Position numbers and translations under genes: made by a program | Part shown: positions 33,196-42,820 of the stretch, piece by piece | Position numbering within the stretch: position 1 is the first letter of the stretch | Layout of the letters: every line of letters starts with the position of its first letter | Notes under the pieces: model-generated | Database searches by the model: none | Told to the model about the DNA's origin: nothing | What the model saw: the letters and a program-made list of their open reading frames with translations, nothing else | Assembly: GCF_032108445.1 (NCBI RefSeq) | Contig: NZ_CP134876.1 | Coordinates: forward strand, 4,836,001 to 4,900,000 | From: Micromonospora halotolerans | Lineage (GTDB): Bacteria > Actinomycetota > Actinomycetes > Mycobacteriales > Micromonosporaceae | Reading direction: 5' to 3' | Length of the DNA stretch: 64,000 nt

Positions 33196-34668
33196 ATGAG
33201 CACGACCACGACGGACCTCGACGCTCTCGCCGCCGCCCTGCGGGCCGCCATCGGCGCCGACCGGGTGATCAGCGACCGGCAGGAGCTGCGCACCTACGAG
33301 TGCGACGGGCTGGCCCAGTACAAGGTGATCCCCGCGCTGGTGGCGCTGCCGGCGGACGCGGAGCAGTGCGCCGCCGTCGTGCGGGCCTGCGTGGCCGCGG
33401 GTACGCCGTTCGTGGCCCGCGGCTCGGGCACCGGGCTCTCCGGCGGCGCCCTGCCCCGCGCCGACGGCGTCCTCGTGGTCACCTCGCAGATGCGGGACAT
33501 CCTGGAGATCGCCCCGGACGACGAGCGGGCGGTGGTGCAGCCCGGCGTGATCAACCTGGCGGTCACCCGGGCCGCCACCCCGCACGGCTACTACTACGCG
33601 CCGGACCCGTCCAGCCAGCAGATCTGCTCCATCGGCGGGAACGTGGCGGAGAACTCGGGCGGCGCCCACTGCCTGAAGTACGGCTTCACCACCAACCACG
33701 TCCTCGGCGTCGAGTTGGTCACCCCGGACGGCGACCGGGTACGCCTCGGCGGCCGCGCCCCCGACGCCCCCGGCTACGACCTGCTCGGCGCGTTCGTCGG
33801 CTCCGAGGGCACGCTCGGCATCGCCACCGAGGTGACCGTCCGGCTGACCCGGCTGCCCGAGTCGGTGCGCACCCTGCTCGCCGCGTTCGAGACGACCGAC
33901 GAGGCCGGTGCGGCGACCTCGGCGATCATCGCGGCCGGGGTGGTGCCGGCGGCGGTGGAGATGATGGACGCCCTGGCCATCGAGGCGGCCGAGGCAGCGG
34001 TGCAATGTGGCTACCCGGCCGGCGCCGGGGCGGTGCTGATCGTCGAGCTGGACGGGCCGGATCCGGAGGTCGCCGCCCAGTTCGGGCAGGTGGAGAGCCT
34101 GTGCCGGGAGAACGGGGCGTTCGAGATCCGGATCGCCGCCGACGACGCCGAGCGGGCGCTGTTCTGGAAGGGGCGCAAATCCGCGTTCGCCGCCGTGGGA
34201 CGGATCAGCCCGGACTACATCGTCCAGGACGGAGTGATTCCGCGGACCGCCCTGTCGGAGGTGCTGCGCCGCATCGGCGAGCTCTCCGCCGAGCGCGGCA
34301 TCCGGGTGGCGAACGTCTTCCACGCCGGCGACGGCAACCTGCACCCGCTGGTCCTCTTCGACGCCGCCGTCGAGGGCGAGACGGTCCGCGCCGAGGAGGT
34401 CTCCGGCGCGATCCTCGACCTCTGCATCACCCACGGTGGCTCGATCACGGGCGAGCACGGCGTGGGCATGGACAAGGCGAAGTACATGCCCCGCATGTTC
34501 ACCGACGACGACCTGGACACGATGCAGCTGCTGCGCTGCGCGTTCGACCCGGACGGGCTGGCCAACCCCGGCAAGGTCTTCCCGACGCCCCGCCTCTGCG
34601 GCGAGGTGCCCGGCCGGCGCAAGGGGGTCCACCCGGCGCAGGAGGCCGGCCTGGCGGAGGTGTTCTGA
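33196..34668 (+). CDS. glcD: Glycolate oxidase FAD subunit
   Basis: This 490-aa flavoprotein oxidises glycolate (or D-lactate) to glyoxylate (pyruvate). The PCMH FAD domain is 'PFVARGSGTGLSGGALPRAD' (about 75-94) and 'SIGGNVAENSGGAHCLKYGF', then 'GSEGTLGIATEVTVRL'. The C-terminal oxidase cap contains 'ANVFHAGDGNLHPLVLFD' and 'GGSITGEHGVGMDKAKYM', the H-x-G-D-G-N and G-E-H-G-V-G motifs of the GlcD/DLD group. ATG 33196 has GGAGG 5 bp upstream. The stop shares a base with the glcE start. With GlcE and GlcF it forms the membrane-linked complex passing electrons to quinone. Confidence 0.94.
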   Translation: MSTTTTDLDALAAALRAAIGADRVISDRQELRTYECDGLAQYKVIPALVALPADAEQCAAVVRACVAAGTPFVARGSGTGLSGGALPRADGVLVVTSQMRDILEIAPDDERAVVQPGVINLAVTRAATPHGYYYAPDPSSQQICSIGGNVAENSGGAHCLKYGFTTNHVLGVELVTPDGDRVRLGGRAPDAPGYDLLGAFVGSEGTLGIATEVTVRLTRLPESVRTLLAAFETTDEAGAATSAIIAAGVVPAAVEMMDALAIEAAEAAVQCGYPAGAGAVLIVELDGPDPEVAAQFGQVESLCRENGAFEIRIAADDAERALFWKGRKSAFAAVGRISPDYIVQDGVIPRTALSEVLRRIGELSAERGIRVANVFHAGDGNLHPLVLFDAAVEGETVRAEEVSGAILDLCITHGGSITGEHGVGMDKAKYMPRMFTDDDLDTMQLLRCAFDPDGLANPGKVFPTPRLCGEVPGRRKGVHPAQEAGLAEVF

Positions 34669-35915
34669 TGCCCGCCGACCGGACCCTCGACCGGCTCCGC
34701 GCCGCCGCCGACGTCGTCCGCACCGCCGGCGAGCACGACACCGTCGCCGGGGTGCCGGCCCGCTACGTCGCCGCGCCCCGGGACACCGGCCAGGCGGCCG
34801 CCCTGCTGCGCGCGGCGGCCGCGCTCGACCTGGCCGTCGCGTTCCGCGGCGGCGGCACCAAGCAGGACTGGGGGAGTCCACCCCGCCGACTCGACCTGAT
34901 CCTCGACACCACGGCCCTGACCGGGGTGGTCGAGCACGCCGCCGGCGACCTGATCACCGTGGTCCGGGCCGGCACCCGCCTCGACGAGCTGCCGGCCACC
35001 CTGGCCGGCGCCGGGCAGCAGCTCGCCCTCGACGCGCCGCTGCCCGGCGGCACCGTCGGCGGCGCCGTCGCCACCAACACCAGCGGCCCGCGCCGGATGC
35101 TCTACGGAACGGTCCGCGACCTGCTCATCGGGGTCACCCTGGTGCGCGCGGACGGGGTGGTGGCGCACGCCGGCGGCAAGGTGGTCAAGAACGTCGCCGG
35201 TTACGACCTGGGCAAGCTGGTCACCGGCGCGTACGGCACGCTGGGGCTGATCACCGAGTGCGCGTTCCGGCTGCACCCGCTGCCCGCCACCGTCGCCTAC
35301 GTCTCCCGCGCCGTGGACGACCTGGCCGAGGCCGGCCGCCTGGCCGGCACGGTACGGGCGGCCCAGCTCGTCCCCACCGCGCTGGAGGTGGACGCCCCGG
35401 CCGGCGGGCCGGCGACGGTCACCGTGCTGCTGGAGGGCACCCCGGCCGGGGTGACCGCCCGGGCCGCCGCGGCCCGCCGGCTGCTCGGCGCCGACGCCAC
35501 CGCCGCCGACCAGCCGCCCGACGGCTGGGCACGCTGTCCGTGGCGGGACGGGGACGTCGGCCTGAAACTGACCGCCGCGCTCTCCGGCGTGCCCCGGCTG
35601 CTGAGCGAGGCCCGCGCGGCGGCCGACCGGCAGAACCTGCCGCTGGCGCTGCGCGGTTCGGCCGGCGTCGGTGTCCTCTACGCCGGCCTGCCCGGCGCGT
35701 CCGACCCGGAGCGGGTCGCCGGCCTGGTGGACGCGCTGCGGGCGACGACCGCCGCCGTCGGCGGGCACACGGTGGTGCTCACCGCACCCGCGCCCGTGCG
35801 GGACCGGGTCGACCTGTGGGGACCGGTCCACGGCCTGGAGCTGATGCGCCGGGTCAAGCAGCGCTTCGATCCGGACGCCCGGCTGGCGCCCGGCCGATTC
35901 GTGGGAGGGATCTGA
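34668..35915 (+). CDS. glcE: Glycolate oxidase second FAD-fold subunit
   Basis: This 415-aa protein has the PCMH FAD fold and no long cap domain: 'VAFRGGGTKQDWGSPPRRLD' (about 62-81), 'APLPGGTVGGAVATNTSGPR' and 'VVKNVAGYDLGKLVTGAYGT'. The last is the GlcE hallmark (V-K-N-V-A-G-Y-D). It is required for glycolate oxidase activity together with GlcD. It starts in a TGATG overlap with glcD and ends in another with glcF, so expression of the three subunits is tightly coupled. Confidence 0.93.
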   Translation: MPADRTLDRLRAAADVVRTAGEHDTVAGVPARYVAAPRDTGQAAALLRAAAALDLAVAFRGGGTKQDWGSPPRRLDLILDTTALTGVVEHAAGDLITVVRAGTRLDELPATLAGAGQQLALDAPLPGGTVGGAVATNTSGPRRMLYGTVRDLLIGVTLVRADGVVAHAGGKVVKNVAGYDLGKLVTGAYGTLGLITECAFRLHPLPATVAYVSRAVDDLAEAGRLAGTVRAAQLVPTALEVDAPAGGPATVTVLLEGTPAGVTARAAAARRLLGADATAADQPPDGWARCPWRDGDVGLKLTAALSGVPRLLSEARAAADRQNLPLALRGSAGVGVLYAGLPGASDPERVAGLVDALRATTAAVGGHTVVLTAPAPVRDRVDLWGPVHGLELMRRVKQRFDPDARLAPGRFVGGI

Positions 35916-37336
35916 TGAGCATCCCCCAGCAGCCCGGCCCGACCCCGGTCACCTCACCCGGCGGGAGCCAGCCGGCCAGCGGTCCCCGGGACGTGCTCGG
36001 CGCGGCCGCCCAGCCGGCCGGCGTCGGCGCCTTCGACGAACACCACCCGCCGTCCGCCGAGCTGGTCGCGGACTGCGTGCACTGCGGCTTCTGCCTGCCC
36101 ACCTGCCCCACCTACGTGCTGTGGGGCGAGGAGATGGACTCGCCGCGCGGGCGGATCTACCTGATGAAGCAGGGGTTGGAGGGCGAGCCGCTCGCCGACT
36201 CCATGGTCACCCACTTCGACCGCTGCCTCGGCTGCATGTCCTGCATGACCGCCTGCCCCTCCGGCGTCCAGTACGACCGGCTCATCGAGGCCACCCGCCA
36301 GCAGGTCGAACGCCGGCACCGCCGCGGCCCCCGGGACCGGGCGCTCCGGGCGGCGATCTTCGCGCTCTTCCCGTACCGGAGGCGGCTGCGGCTGCTGCGC
36401 GGGCCACTGCGGGCGTACCAGGCCACCGGCCTGGCCCGGCTGATCCGCCGGAGCGGGCTGCTGCGCCGGCTGGCACCCACCCTGGCGGCGGTGGAGTCGC
36501 TGGCCCCCCGGCTGGGCCGGGCCGCCCGCCCGCCGGAACGGGTGGCCGCCGTCGGCACCCGGCGGGCCGTGGTCGGCATGCTCACCGGCTGCGTGCAGGG
36601 CGCCTTCTTCCCCGAGGTGAACGCCGCCACCGCCCGGGTGCTCGCCGCCGAGGGCTGCGAGGTGGTGATCCTGCCCGACCGGCAGGGCTGCTGCGGTGCG
36701 CTGAGCGTGCACAACGGACGGGAAGAGGAGGCGCGCCGCTTCGCCCGCCGGATGGTGGACACGTTCGCCGCCGCCGGCATCGACTACTTCGTGGTCAACG
36801 CGGCCGGCTGCGGCTCCACCCTCAAGGAGTACGGTGACCTGCTGCGCGACGACCCCCGGTACGCGGCGCTCGCCGCCGACTTCGCCGGCCGGGTCCGCGA
36901 CCTCTCCGAGGTTCTCGTCGAGCTCGGCCAGGTCGCCACCCGGCACCCGCTACCGGTGACGGTCGCCTACCACGACGCCTGCCACCTGGCCCACGCCCAG
37001 GGGGTCCGCGCGCAGCCCCGCCGGCTGCTGCGCGACATCCCCGGGCTGGAGCTGCGGGAGATCGCCGATCCGGAGATCTGCTGCGGCTCGGCGGGCATCT
37101 GGAACATCCTCCACCCCGGGCCGGCCGCCGAGCTCGGCGACCGCAAGGCCCGCACCGTACTGGCCACCGGGGCGCGGCTGCTCGTCACCGCCAACCCCGG
37201 CTGCCTGATGCAGGTCGCCGCCTCGGTGACCCGCGCCGGCGGCGACATCGCGCTGGCACACACCGCCCAGGTCCTCGACGCCTCGATCCGCGGACGAGGC
37301 GTCGAGGAGTTGCTGCACCAGCGAACCCCGTCCTGA
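35915..37336 (+). CDS. glcF: Glycolate oxidase iron-sulfur subunit
   Basis: This 473-aa protein has two 4Fe-4S motifs, 'DCVHCGFCLPTCPTYVLWGE' (about 52-71) and 'CLGCMSCMTACPSGVQYDRL' (about 104-123). Two CCG domains follow, around 'RQGCCGALSVHNGREEEA' and 'PEICCGSAGIWNILHPGPA'. It passes electrons from GlcD/E to the membrane. The first ~45 residues are Pro/Gly-rich and not conserved, so the real start could be a little later. ATG 35915 overlaps the glcE stop. The permease gene follows 55 bp on. Confidence 0.94.
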   Translation: MSIPQQPGPTPVTSPGGSQPASGPRDVLGAAAQPAGVGAFDEHHPPSAELVADCVHCGFCLPTCPTYVLWGEEMDSPRGRIYLMKQGLEGEPLADSMVTHFDRCLGCMSCMTACPSGVQYDRLIEATRQQVERRHRRGPRDRALRAAIFALFPYRRRLRLLRGPLRAYQATGLARLIRRSGLLRRLAPTLAAVESLAPRLGRAARPPERVAAVGTRRAVVGMLTGCVQGAFFPEVNAATARVLAAEGCEVVILPDRQGCCGALSVHNGREEEARRFARRMVDTFAAAGIDYFVVNAAGCGSTLKEYGDLLRDDPRYAALAADFAGRVRDLSEVLVELGQVATRHPLPVTVAYHDACHLAHAQGVRAQPRRLLRDIPGLELREIADPEICCGSAGIWNILHPGPAAELGDRKARTVLATGARLLVTANPGCLMQVAASVTRAGGDIALAHTAQVLDASIRGRGVEELLHQRTPS

Positions 37337-37391
37337 CGGCGGGACCCACCGTCACCGCTGACCCCCGTCCCCCATAGCGTCGAGGTGACCC

Positions 37392-39275
37392 ATGTTCGAC
37401 CAGTTCAAGGTCGTCACCGACCCCGTCGGTGACTCCGTCGCGCTCTCGGCCATCTTCGCGGTCCTACCCCTGCTCACCCTCTTCGTCCTGCTCGGCGTCA
37501 TGAAGGTCAAGGCCTGGTTGGCCGGCGTCATCTCCCTCGTGGTCGCCCTGATCGTGGCCGTCGCCGTCTACGCCATGCCGGTCGGGCAGGCCGTGCTCTC
37601 GGCCACCGAGGGCGCCGCCTTCGGCTTCTTCCCGATCCTCTGGATCGTCATCAACGCGATCTGGGTCTACAACCTCACCGTCGAGAGCGGGCACTTCGAC
37701 GTGCTGCGCCGCTCCTTCGAACGGGTCAGCCCGGACATGCGCGTCCAGGCGATCATCATCGCGTTTTGCTTCGGTGCGCTGCTGGAGGCCCTCGCCGGCT
37801 TCGGCACGCCGGTGGCGATCACCGTGGTGATGCTGATGGCGCTCGGGTTCCGCCCGATCCACGCCGCCTCGGTGTCGCTGCTGGCCAACACCGCGCCGGT
37901 GGCCTTCGGCGCGCTCGCCACCCCGATCGTGACGCTCGCCAGCGTCAGCAGTGGCGCCAACCCCGACCCCCGGCTCACCGTCGACACCCTCGGCGCGATG
38001 GTCGGCCGGCAGACACCGATCCTCGCGGTGGTCGTACCGCTGATGCTGGTGGCCCTGGTCGACGGGCGGCGCGGCATCCGCCAGACCTGGCCGGCCGCGC
38101 TGGTCGCCGGGGTGAGCTTCGGCCTGGCGCAGTTCGTCGCGGCGAACTACATCTCGGTGCCGCTGACCGACATCGTCGCCGCGCTGGTCTCGGCCGCCGC
38201 CGTGGTGCTGTTGGTCCGCGTCTGGCGCCCGGTCACCCCCGCCGACCTCGGCCGCGAGCCGGCGGCCGCCACCGTGCCGGCCGCCCGCGGCGCGGCCGAC
38301 GCGGAGGTGGCCGGCCCCGGCACGGTCCGCGCCGCCGCCGGCAGCCGCGCCGACACGACCAGCACCGCCGCCCCCGGGCTGGGCGGTTCCGGTGGGGAGA
38401 CCGCGCCGGGTGATCCGCGCGTCGACGAGACCGCTTCCACCGGCCGGCACCGCGGCGACGACGACCTGGAGCCGCGGCCCACCGACCAGGTGCGCGCCGG
38501 CACGGCGGGCGGCCGGCGGGTCGCGGACACCCCGGCCGAGGTCGCCCGGGCGTACGCGCCGTACCTGATCATCATCGTGATCTTCTCCATCGCCAACCTC
38601 GGCGCCGTGAAGACGGCCCTGGCGAAGGAACCGTGGACGGTGAAGTTCCCCTGGCCGGGGCTGGACATCCTGGGCGGCGACGGCAAGCCGCTGTCCTCGA
38701 TGACGTTCACCCTCAACTGGCTGCCCGCGGCGGGCACCCTGATGATCCTCGCCGGCATCCTGACCGCGCTGGTGCTGCGGGTCCCGGTGGGCCGGGCGCT
38801 GCGCGCGTACGGCCGCACCTACGTCGAGCTGCGCTACGCGATCCTCACGGTGATGGCGGTGCTCGCCCTGGCGTACGTGATGAACCAGTCCGGCCAGACC
38901 AACACCCTCGGCGCGTTCCTGGCCGCGGCCGGCGGGGCGTTCGTCTTCCTGTCGGCGATCCTCGGCTGGATCGGCGTCGCGGTGACCGGCTCGGACACCT
39001 CCGCCAACGCGCTGTTCGGCGCGTTGCAGGTGCAGACGGCGGCCCGGGCCGGGCTGGACCCGCTGCTGCTGGCCGCGGCCAACTCGTCCGGCGGGGTGCT
39101 GGGCAAGATGATCAGCCCGCAGAACCTGGCGATCGCCGCCGCCGCGGTCGGCATGGCCGGCCGCGAAGGGGAGATCTTCCGGAAGGTGTTCGGCTGGAGT
39201 CTCGTGCTGCTGCTGTTCATGTGCGTGCTGGTGGCGCTCCAGGGCTCCCCGGTCCTGAGCTGGATGGTGCCGTGA
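37392..39275 (+). CDS. lldP: L-lactate/glycolate permease (LldP/GlcA family)
   Basis: This 627-aa permease would import lactate and glycolate with protons. Family parts include 'FGFFPILWIVINAIWVYNLT', 'IIAFCFGALLEALAGFGTPV' (the G-A-L-L-E-x-x-A-G-F-G-T-P-V signature) and 'WIGVAVTGSDTSANALFGAL'. About 12-14 TM helices are visible. Between about residues 285 and 380 is a hydrophilic insert rich in Ala, Gly, Asp and Arg that is absent from E. coli LldP and adds ~80 residues. It lies between the glycolate oxidase genes and the lut genes, so it can serve both. Confidence 0.93.
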   Translation: MFDQFKVVTDPVGDSVALSAIFAVLPLLTLFVLLGVMKVKAWLAGVISLVVALIVAVAVYAMPVGQAVLSATEGAAFGFFPILWIVINAIWVYNLTVESGHFDVLRRSFERVSPDMRVQAIIIAFCFGALLEALAGFGTPVAITVVMLMALGFRPIHAASVSLLANTAPVAFGALATPIVTLASVSSGANPDPRLTVDTLGAMVGRQTPILAVVVPLMLVALVDGRRGIRQTWPAALVAGVSFGLAQFVAANYISVPLTDIVAALVSAAAVVLLVRVWRPVTPADLGREPAAATVPAARGAADAEVAGPGTVRAAAGSRADTTSTAAPGLGGSGGETAPGDPRVDETASTGRHRGDDDLEPRPTDQVRAGTAGGRRVADTPAEVARAYAPYLIIIVIFSIANLGAVKTALAKEPWTVKFPWPGLDILGGDGKPLSSMTFTLNWLPAAGTLMILAGILTALVLRVPVGRALRAYGRTYVELRYAILTVMAVLALAYVMNQSGQTNTLGAFLAAAGGAFVFLSAILGWIGVAVTGSDTSANALFGALQVQTAARAGLDPLLLAAANSSGGVLGKMISPQNLAIAAAAVGMAGREGEIFRKVFGWSLVLLLFMCVLVALQGSPVLSWMVP

Positions 39276-39326
39276 TCGGGACCAGTGACCCTGGACGGAC
39301 CGTCTGGGACCGCGGACCGTGGAGAT

Positions 39327-39554
39327 GTGAGTACCGCGACCAGACCGGCCCGGCCCGACGCGACCTGCCCGATCCGGCCGGGGGAGCCCTGCACGCTCTG
39401 CCAGCTCGACGTCACCGGGCCGCAGGACTGCCCCCTCGTCTACCTGGTGATGGGGGACGACGAGCTGCGCGAGGGCGTCCACCGGACCCGGTTGGCCGTC
39501 GTCGGGTCGCAGCGGCCTCCTCGCCGGACCGGTCGGGACCACCGCACTCGGTAA
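39327..39554 (+). CDS. Small Cys-rich protein (DUF6767-like)
   Basis: This 75-aa protein starts at GTG 39327 behind GGAGAT. The core is 'DATCPIRPGEPCTLCQLDVT' followed by 'GPQDCPLVYLVMGDDELREG', with four Cys in a C-x7-C-x2-C-x10-C pattern that could bind zinc or a cluster. Similar short proteins are found next to lactate or flavoprotein genes in actinobacteria; the family label is from memory. The last ~25 residues are basic and not conserved-looking. Function unknown. It lies between the permease and lutA. Confidence 0.6.
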   Translation: MSTATRPARPDATCPIRPGEPCTLCQLDVTGPQDCPLVYLVMGDDELREGVHRTRLAVVGSQRPPRRTGRDHRTR

Positions 39555-39708
39555 CATCCGGGTGCGGGCCCGGTCCGCCGGCGCCGTCGGCGGCGACCTG
39601 CCGGCACTGCGGGCCCCTCCCGCGCGAGACCCAGCACCTCGTCCGATACCCGCCCCGAGGTGACCAGTCGGCCTGGCGAGCCGCCGAGGATCGGGTGGGT
39701 GGCTGAGG

Positions 39709-40482
39709 ATGCGGATCGCCCTGTTCGTGACCTGCCTGGCCGACACCCTCTTCCCGGAGGCGGCCAGGGCGACGGTGCGGCTGCTGGAGCGCCTGGGCCA
39801 CGAGGTGGTCTTTCCTGAGGATCAGACGTGCTGCGGGCAGATGCACGTCAACACCGGCTACCCGGACGAGGCGCTGCGGCTGGTCCGCCGGCACGTGCGG
39901 GTGTTCGCCCCGTACGACGTGGTGGTGGCGCCGTCGGGCTCGTGTGTGGGGTCGGTGCGGCACCAGCACGCGATGGTGGCCCGCCGGGCCGGTGACGAGC
40001 GGCTGGCGAGCCGGGCGGAGGAGGTGGCCGCGCGGACCTATGAGCTGTCGGAACTGCTGGTCGACGTGCTCGGGGTGACCGATGTCGGGGCGTACTTCCC
40101 GCACCGGGTGACCTACCACCCGACGTGTCACTCGCTGCGGATGATCCGGGTCGGGGACCGGCCGCTGCGGCTGCTGCGCGCGGTGCGTGGTCTGGAGCTG
40201 GTGGAGCTGCCGCAGGCGGAGCAGTGTTGCGGCTTCGGCGGCACGTTCGCGGTGAAGAATGCGGACACGTCGACGGCGATGCTGGCGGACAAGATGCGCA
40301 ACGTGTTGGCCACGAGGGCGGACGTGTGCACCGCCGGGGACGCGTCGTGCCTGATGCACATCGGCGGCGGGCTGTCCCGGCTGCGTGCCGGGGTGCGGAC
40401 GGTGCACCTGGCGGAGATCCTGGCCAGCACCGAGGCGGATGCCCGCGGCGCGGGCCGGGACGTCGCGGGGGTGGCCCGGTGA
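39709..40482 (+). CDS. lutA: L-lactate utilisation Fe-S oxidoreductase LutA
   Basis: This 257-aa protein has two CCG domains: 'FPEDQTCCGQMHVNTGYPDE' (about 35-54) and 'PQAEQCCGFGGTFAVKNADT' (~165-184), each preceded by a conserved Cys in 'LFVTCLADTLFPEAA' and 'VTYHPTCHSLRMIRV'. This is the LutA/LldE (YkgE) pattern. The LutABC complex oxidises L-lactate to pyruvate without the FMN-type LldD enzyme. The stop overlaps the lutB start (GTGA), so the three genes form one translational unit. Confidence 0.94.
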   Translation: MRIALFVTCLADTLFPEAARATVRLLERLGHEVVFPEDQTCCGQMHVNTGYPDEALRLVRRHVRVFAPYDVVVAPSGSCVGSVRHQHAMVARRAGDERLASRAEEVAARTYELSELLVDVLGVTDVGAYFPHRVTYHPTCHSLRMIRVGDRPLRLLRAVRGLELVELPQAEQCCGFGGTFAVKNADTSTAMLADKMRNVLATRADVCTAGDASCLMHIGGGLSRLRAGVRTVHLAEILASTEADARGAGRDVAGVAR

Positions 40483-41945
40483 CGGCCTCGCGCGGGCCGG
40501 CCGGCGCCACCGGACGCGGGACCACGTTCCTCGGCATGCCGGCGACCGCCCCGCGCGGGGTGGGCCACCTGCGCGGCGACGAGCCGTTCCCGGCGGCGGC
40601 GCGGCGGGCGTTGGGTGACGCCCAGCTCCGCCGGAACCTGCGGCATGCCACCACGACGATCCGCGGCAAGTCGGGGGCGGTGATCGGTGAGGTGCCGGAC
40701 TGGCCGCAGTTGCGCGCGGCCGGTCGGGCGATCAAGACCGACACGATGGCCCGCCTGCCGGAACTGCTGGAGCAGTTGGAAGCGGCGGTGACCGCGGCCG
40801 GCGGCACGGCGCACTGGGCGGCCGACGCCGTCGAGGCGAACCGGATCGTCACCGACCTGGTCCGGGCGGCCGGCGCGGACCGGGTCATGAAGGTCAAGTC
40901 GATGGCCACGCAGGAGATCGGCCTGAACGAGGCGCTGGAGGCGGCCGGGATCGAGCCGGTCGAGACCGACCTGGCCGAGCTCATCGTGCAGCTCGGCGAC
41001 GACCGGCCGAGCCACATCCTGGTGCCGGCGATCCACCGCAACCGGGCGGAGATCCGGGAGATCTTCCTGCGGGCCATGCCCGGGGTCGACCCGGCGCTCA
41101 CGGACGAGCCGGCGGCCCTGGCCGCCGCCGCGCGCCGACACCTGCGCGAGACGTTCCTCAGCACGCGGGTCGCCGTCTCCGGGGCGAACTTCGCCGTCGC
41201 CGAAACCGGCACCCTCGCGGTCGTCGAGTCCGAGGGCAACGGGCGGATGTGTCTCACCCTGCCCGACACCCTGATCACCGTGATGGGCATCGAGAAGGTC
41301 ATCCCCACCTGGCGGGACCTGGAGGTGTTCCTCCAGCTGCTGCCTCGGGCGTCGACGGGGGAGCGGATGAACCCCTACACGTCGATGTGGACGGGCGTCA
41401 CACCGGGCGACGGCCCGCAGGCGTTTCACCTGGTGCTGTTGGACAACGGGCGCAGCGCGGTGCTCGCCGACGAGGTGGGCCGGCAGGCGTTGCACTGCAT
41501 CCGTTGCTCGGCCTGCCTGAACGTCTGCCCGGTGTACGAGCGCACGGGCGGGCACGCGTACGGGTCGGTCTATCCGGGGCCGATCGGGGCGGTGCTGTCC
41601 CCGCAGCTGACCGGGGTGGCCGACAACGCCTCGCTGCCGTACGCGTCGTCGCTCTGCGGCGCCTGCTACGACGCCTGCCCGGTGATGATCGACATCCCGT
41701 CGATCCTGGTGCACCTGCGCGCCGAGGCCCCCCACCCCCGCGCCGAGGCGGCGGCGATGGCCGCGGCCGCGTACACCATGGACCACCCGGCGCTGTACGC
41801 GGCCGCGCAGCGCGCCGCGAAGCTGAGCCGGCTCGCCGGCCCGCGCGGGCGCGGCCTGCCGCCGCCGCTGTCCGGCTGGACGGCCAGCCGCGACCTGCCC
41901 GAGCCGCCTCCGCAGACCTTCCGCCAGTGGTGGGCGCAGCGGTGA
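40479..41945 (+). CDS. lutB: L-lactate utilisation Fe-S protein LutB
   Basis: This 488-aa subunit joins an LUD domain and a ferredoxin-like domain. Early parts are 'IRGKSGAVIGEVPDWPQLRA' and 'KVKSMATQEIGLNEALEAAG'. The LUD core is 'VSGANFAVAETGTLAVVESE' followed by 'GRMCLTLPDTLITVMGIEKV'. Two 4Fe-4S motifs follow: 'HCIRCSACLNVCPVYERTGG' (about 340-359) and 'SSLCGACYDACPVMIDIPS' (about 388-406). The start is GTG 40479, overlapping lutA. About 40 residues precede the usual first helix. Coupled by GTGA to lutC. Confidence 0.95.
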   Translation: MTASRGPAGATGRGTTFLGMPATAPRGVGHLRGDEPFPAAARRALGDAQLRRNLRHATTTIRGKSGAVIGEVPDWPQLRAAGRAIKTDTMARLPELLEQLEAAVTAAGGTAHWAADAVEANRIVTDLVRAAGADRVMKVKSMATQEIGLNEALEAAGIEPVETDLAELIVQLGDDRPSHILVPAIHRNRAEIREIFLRAMPGVDPALTDEPAALAAAARRHLRETFLSTRVAVSGANFAVAETGTLAVVESEGNGRMCLTLPDTLITVMGIEKVIPTWRDLEVFLQLLPRASTGERMNPYTSMWTGVTPGDGPQAFHLVLLDNGRSAVLADEVGRQALHCIRCSACLNVCPVYERTGGHAYGSVYPGPIGAVLSPQLTGVADNASLPYASSLCGACYDACPVMIDIPSILVHLRAEAPHPRAEAAAMAAAAYTMDHPALYAAAQRAAKLSRLAGPRGRGLPPPLSGWTASRDLPEPPPQTFRQWWAQR

Positions 41946-42544
41946 CCGCCCGGGACGTCGTTCTCAGCCGGATCCGTGCCGCCCTCGGCGAGCCCCGGCC
42001 GGGGCCGGCGCCGGTGCCCCGGGAGTACCGGCCCGCCGGTGCCGTCGCCACCGACCTCGACCTGTTCGTGGACCGGCTCACCGACTACCGGGCCACCGTG
42101 CACCGGTGCGCCGACACCGACGTGGCCCGGATCGTCGACGAGGTCCTCGGCGACCGGCAGATCGTGGTGCCACCCGGACTGCCAAGGCACTGGCTGCCCG
42201 CCAGCGTCCGCGCGGTGCCGGACGACAACCTCACCGCGGCGCGGATCGCGGCCCTGGACGGCGTCGTCACCGCGGCGGCCGTGGCCGTGGCCGAGACCGG
42301 CACCATCGTGCTCGACGGCGCCCCGGACCAGGGCCGCCGGATCATCACGCTGCTCCCGGACGTGCACGTGTGCGTGGTGCGCAGCGACCAGGTCGTCGCC
42401 ACCGTGCCCGACGCCCTCACCCGCATCACTCCACACCGGCCCCTGACCTGGATCAGCGGGCCGTCGGCCACCAGCGACATCGAACTCAACCGCGTCGAGG
42501 GCGTCCACGGACCCCGCAACCTGCACGTGATCATCACGGCCTGA
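41942..42544 (+). CDS. lutC: L-lactate utilisation protein LutC
   Basis: This 200-aa LUD-fold protein has 'RDVVLSRIRAALGE' at the start, 'GVVTAAAVAVAETGTIVLDG' and 'QGRRIITLLPDVHVCVVRSD' in the core, and 'ISGPSATSDIELNRVEGVHG' at the end, all typical of LutC/YkgG. It is the third subunit needed for lactate growth in Bacillus. The GTG start overlaps the lutB stop by 3 bp. It is the last gene of the hydroxyacid block. Confidence 0.94.
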   Translation: MTARDVVLSRIRAALGEPRPGPAPVPREYRPAGAVATDLDLFVDRLTDYRATVHRCADTDVARIVDEVLGDRQIVVPPGLPRHWLPASVRAVPDDNLTAARIAALDGVVTAAAVAVAETGTIVLDGAPDQGRRIITLLPDVHVCVVRSDQVVATVPDALTRITPHRPLTWISGPSATSDIELNRVEGVHGPRNLHVIITA

Positions 42545-42820
42545 ACCCGGCCGGCGTTCGCGACGATCGGGCCGGCCTCGCCGAGCGGCGCATCGTGGAC
42601 CAGCGCCTGCTTCAGGCGAGGTCGGGGACGTAGGCGACGGCCACGAAGCGCACCGCGCGGCCGGCCAGGCAGCGTGCGGTGAAGACCACTGCGCGCATTC
42701 TCGTCATTCCGAAGTGGATGTGGTGGCCAGCAGCGCCGGCATCGCCTTGTCACGTGGCTGGCCGCGGCGCCTCCGTGATGATGGTGTTCCTGTTCGGTCC
42801 GGCAGGGGCCGGGCGCGGGG
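42545..42820. other. Spacer between lutC and the MerR gene
   Basis: No supported gene. A 30-codon minus-strand frame at 42614-42706 ('MRAVVFTARCLAGRAVRFVA') is short and has no family match. The right side leads into the MerR promoter. No strong terminator stem was found by eye after lutC. Confidence 0.4.

Noticed and set aside
37464..39746. 760-codon minus-strand frame opposite the lactate permease
   Set aside because: Charged low-complexity shadow; the plus-strand permease has full family motifs and coupled context.
42614..42706. 30-codon minus-strand frame after lutC
   Set aside because: Too short, no ribosome-binding site and no recognised motif.
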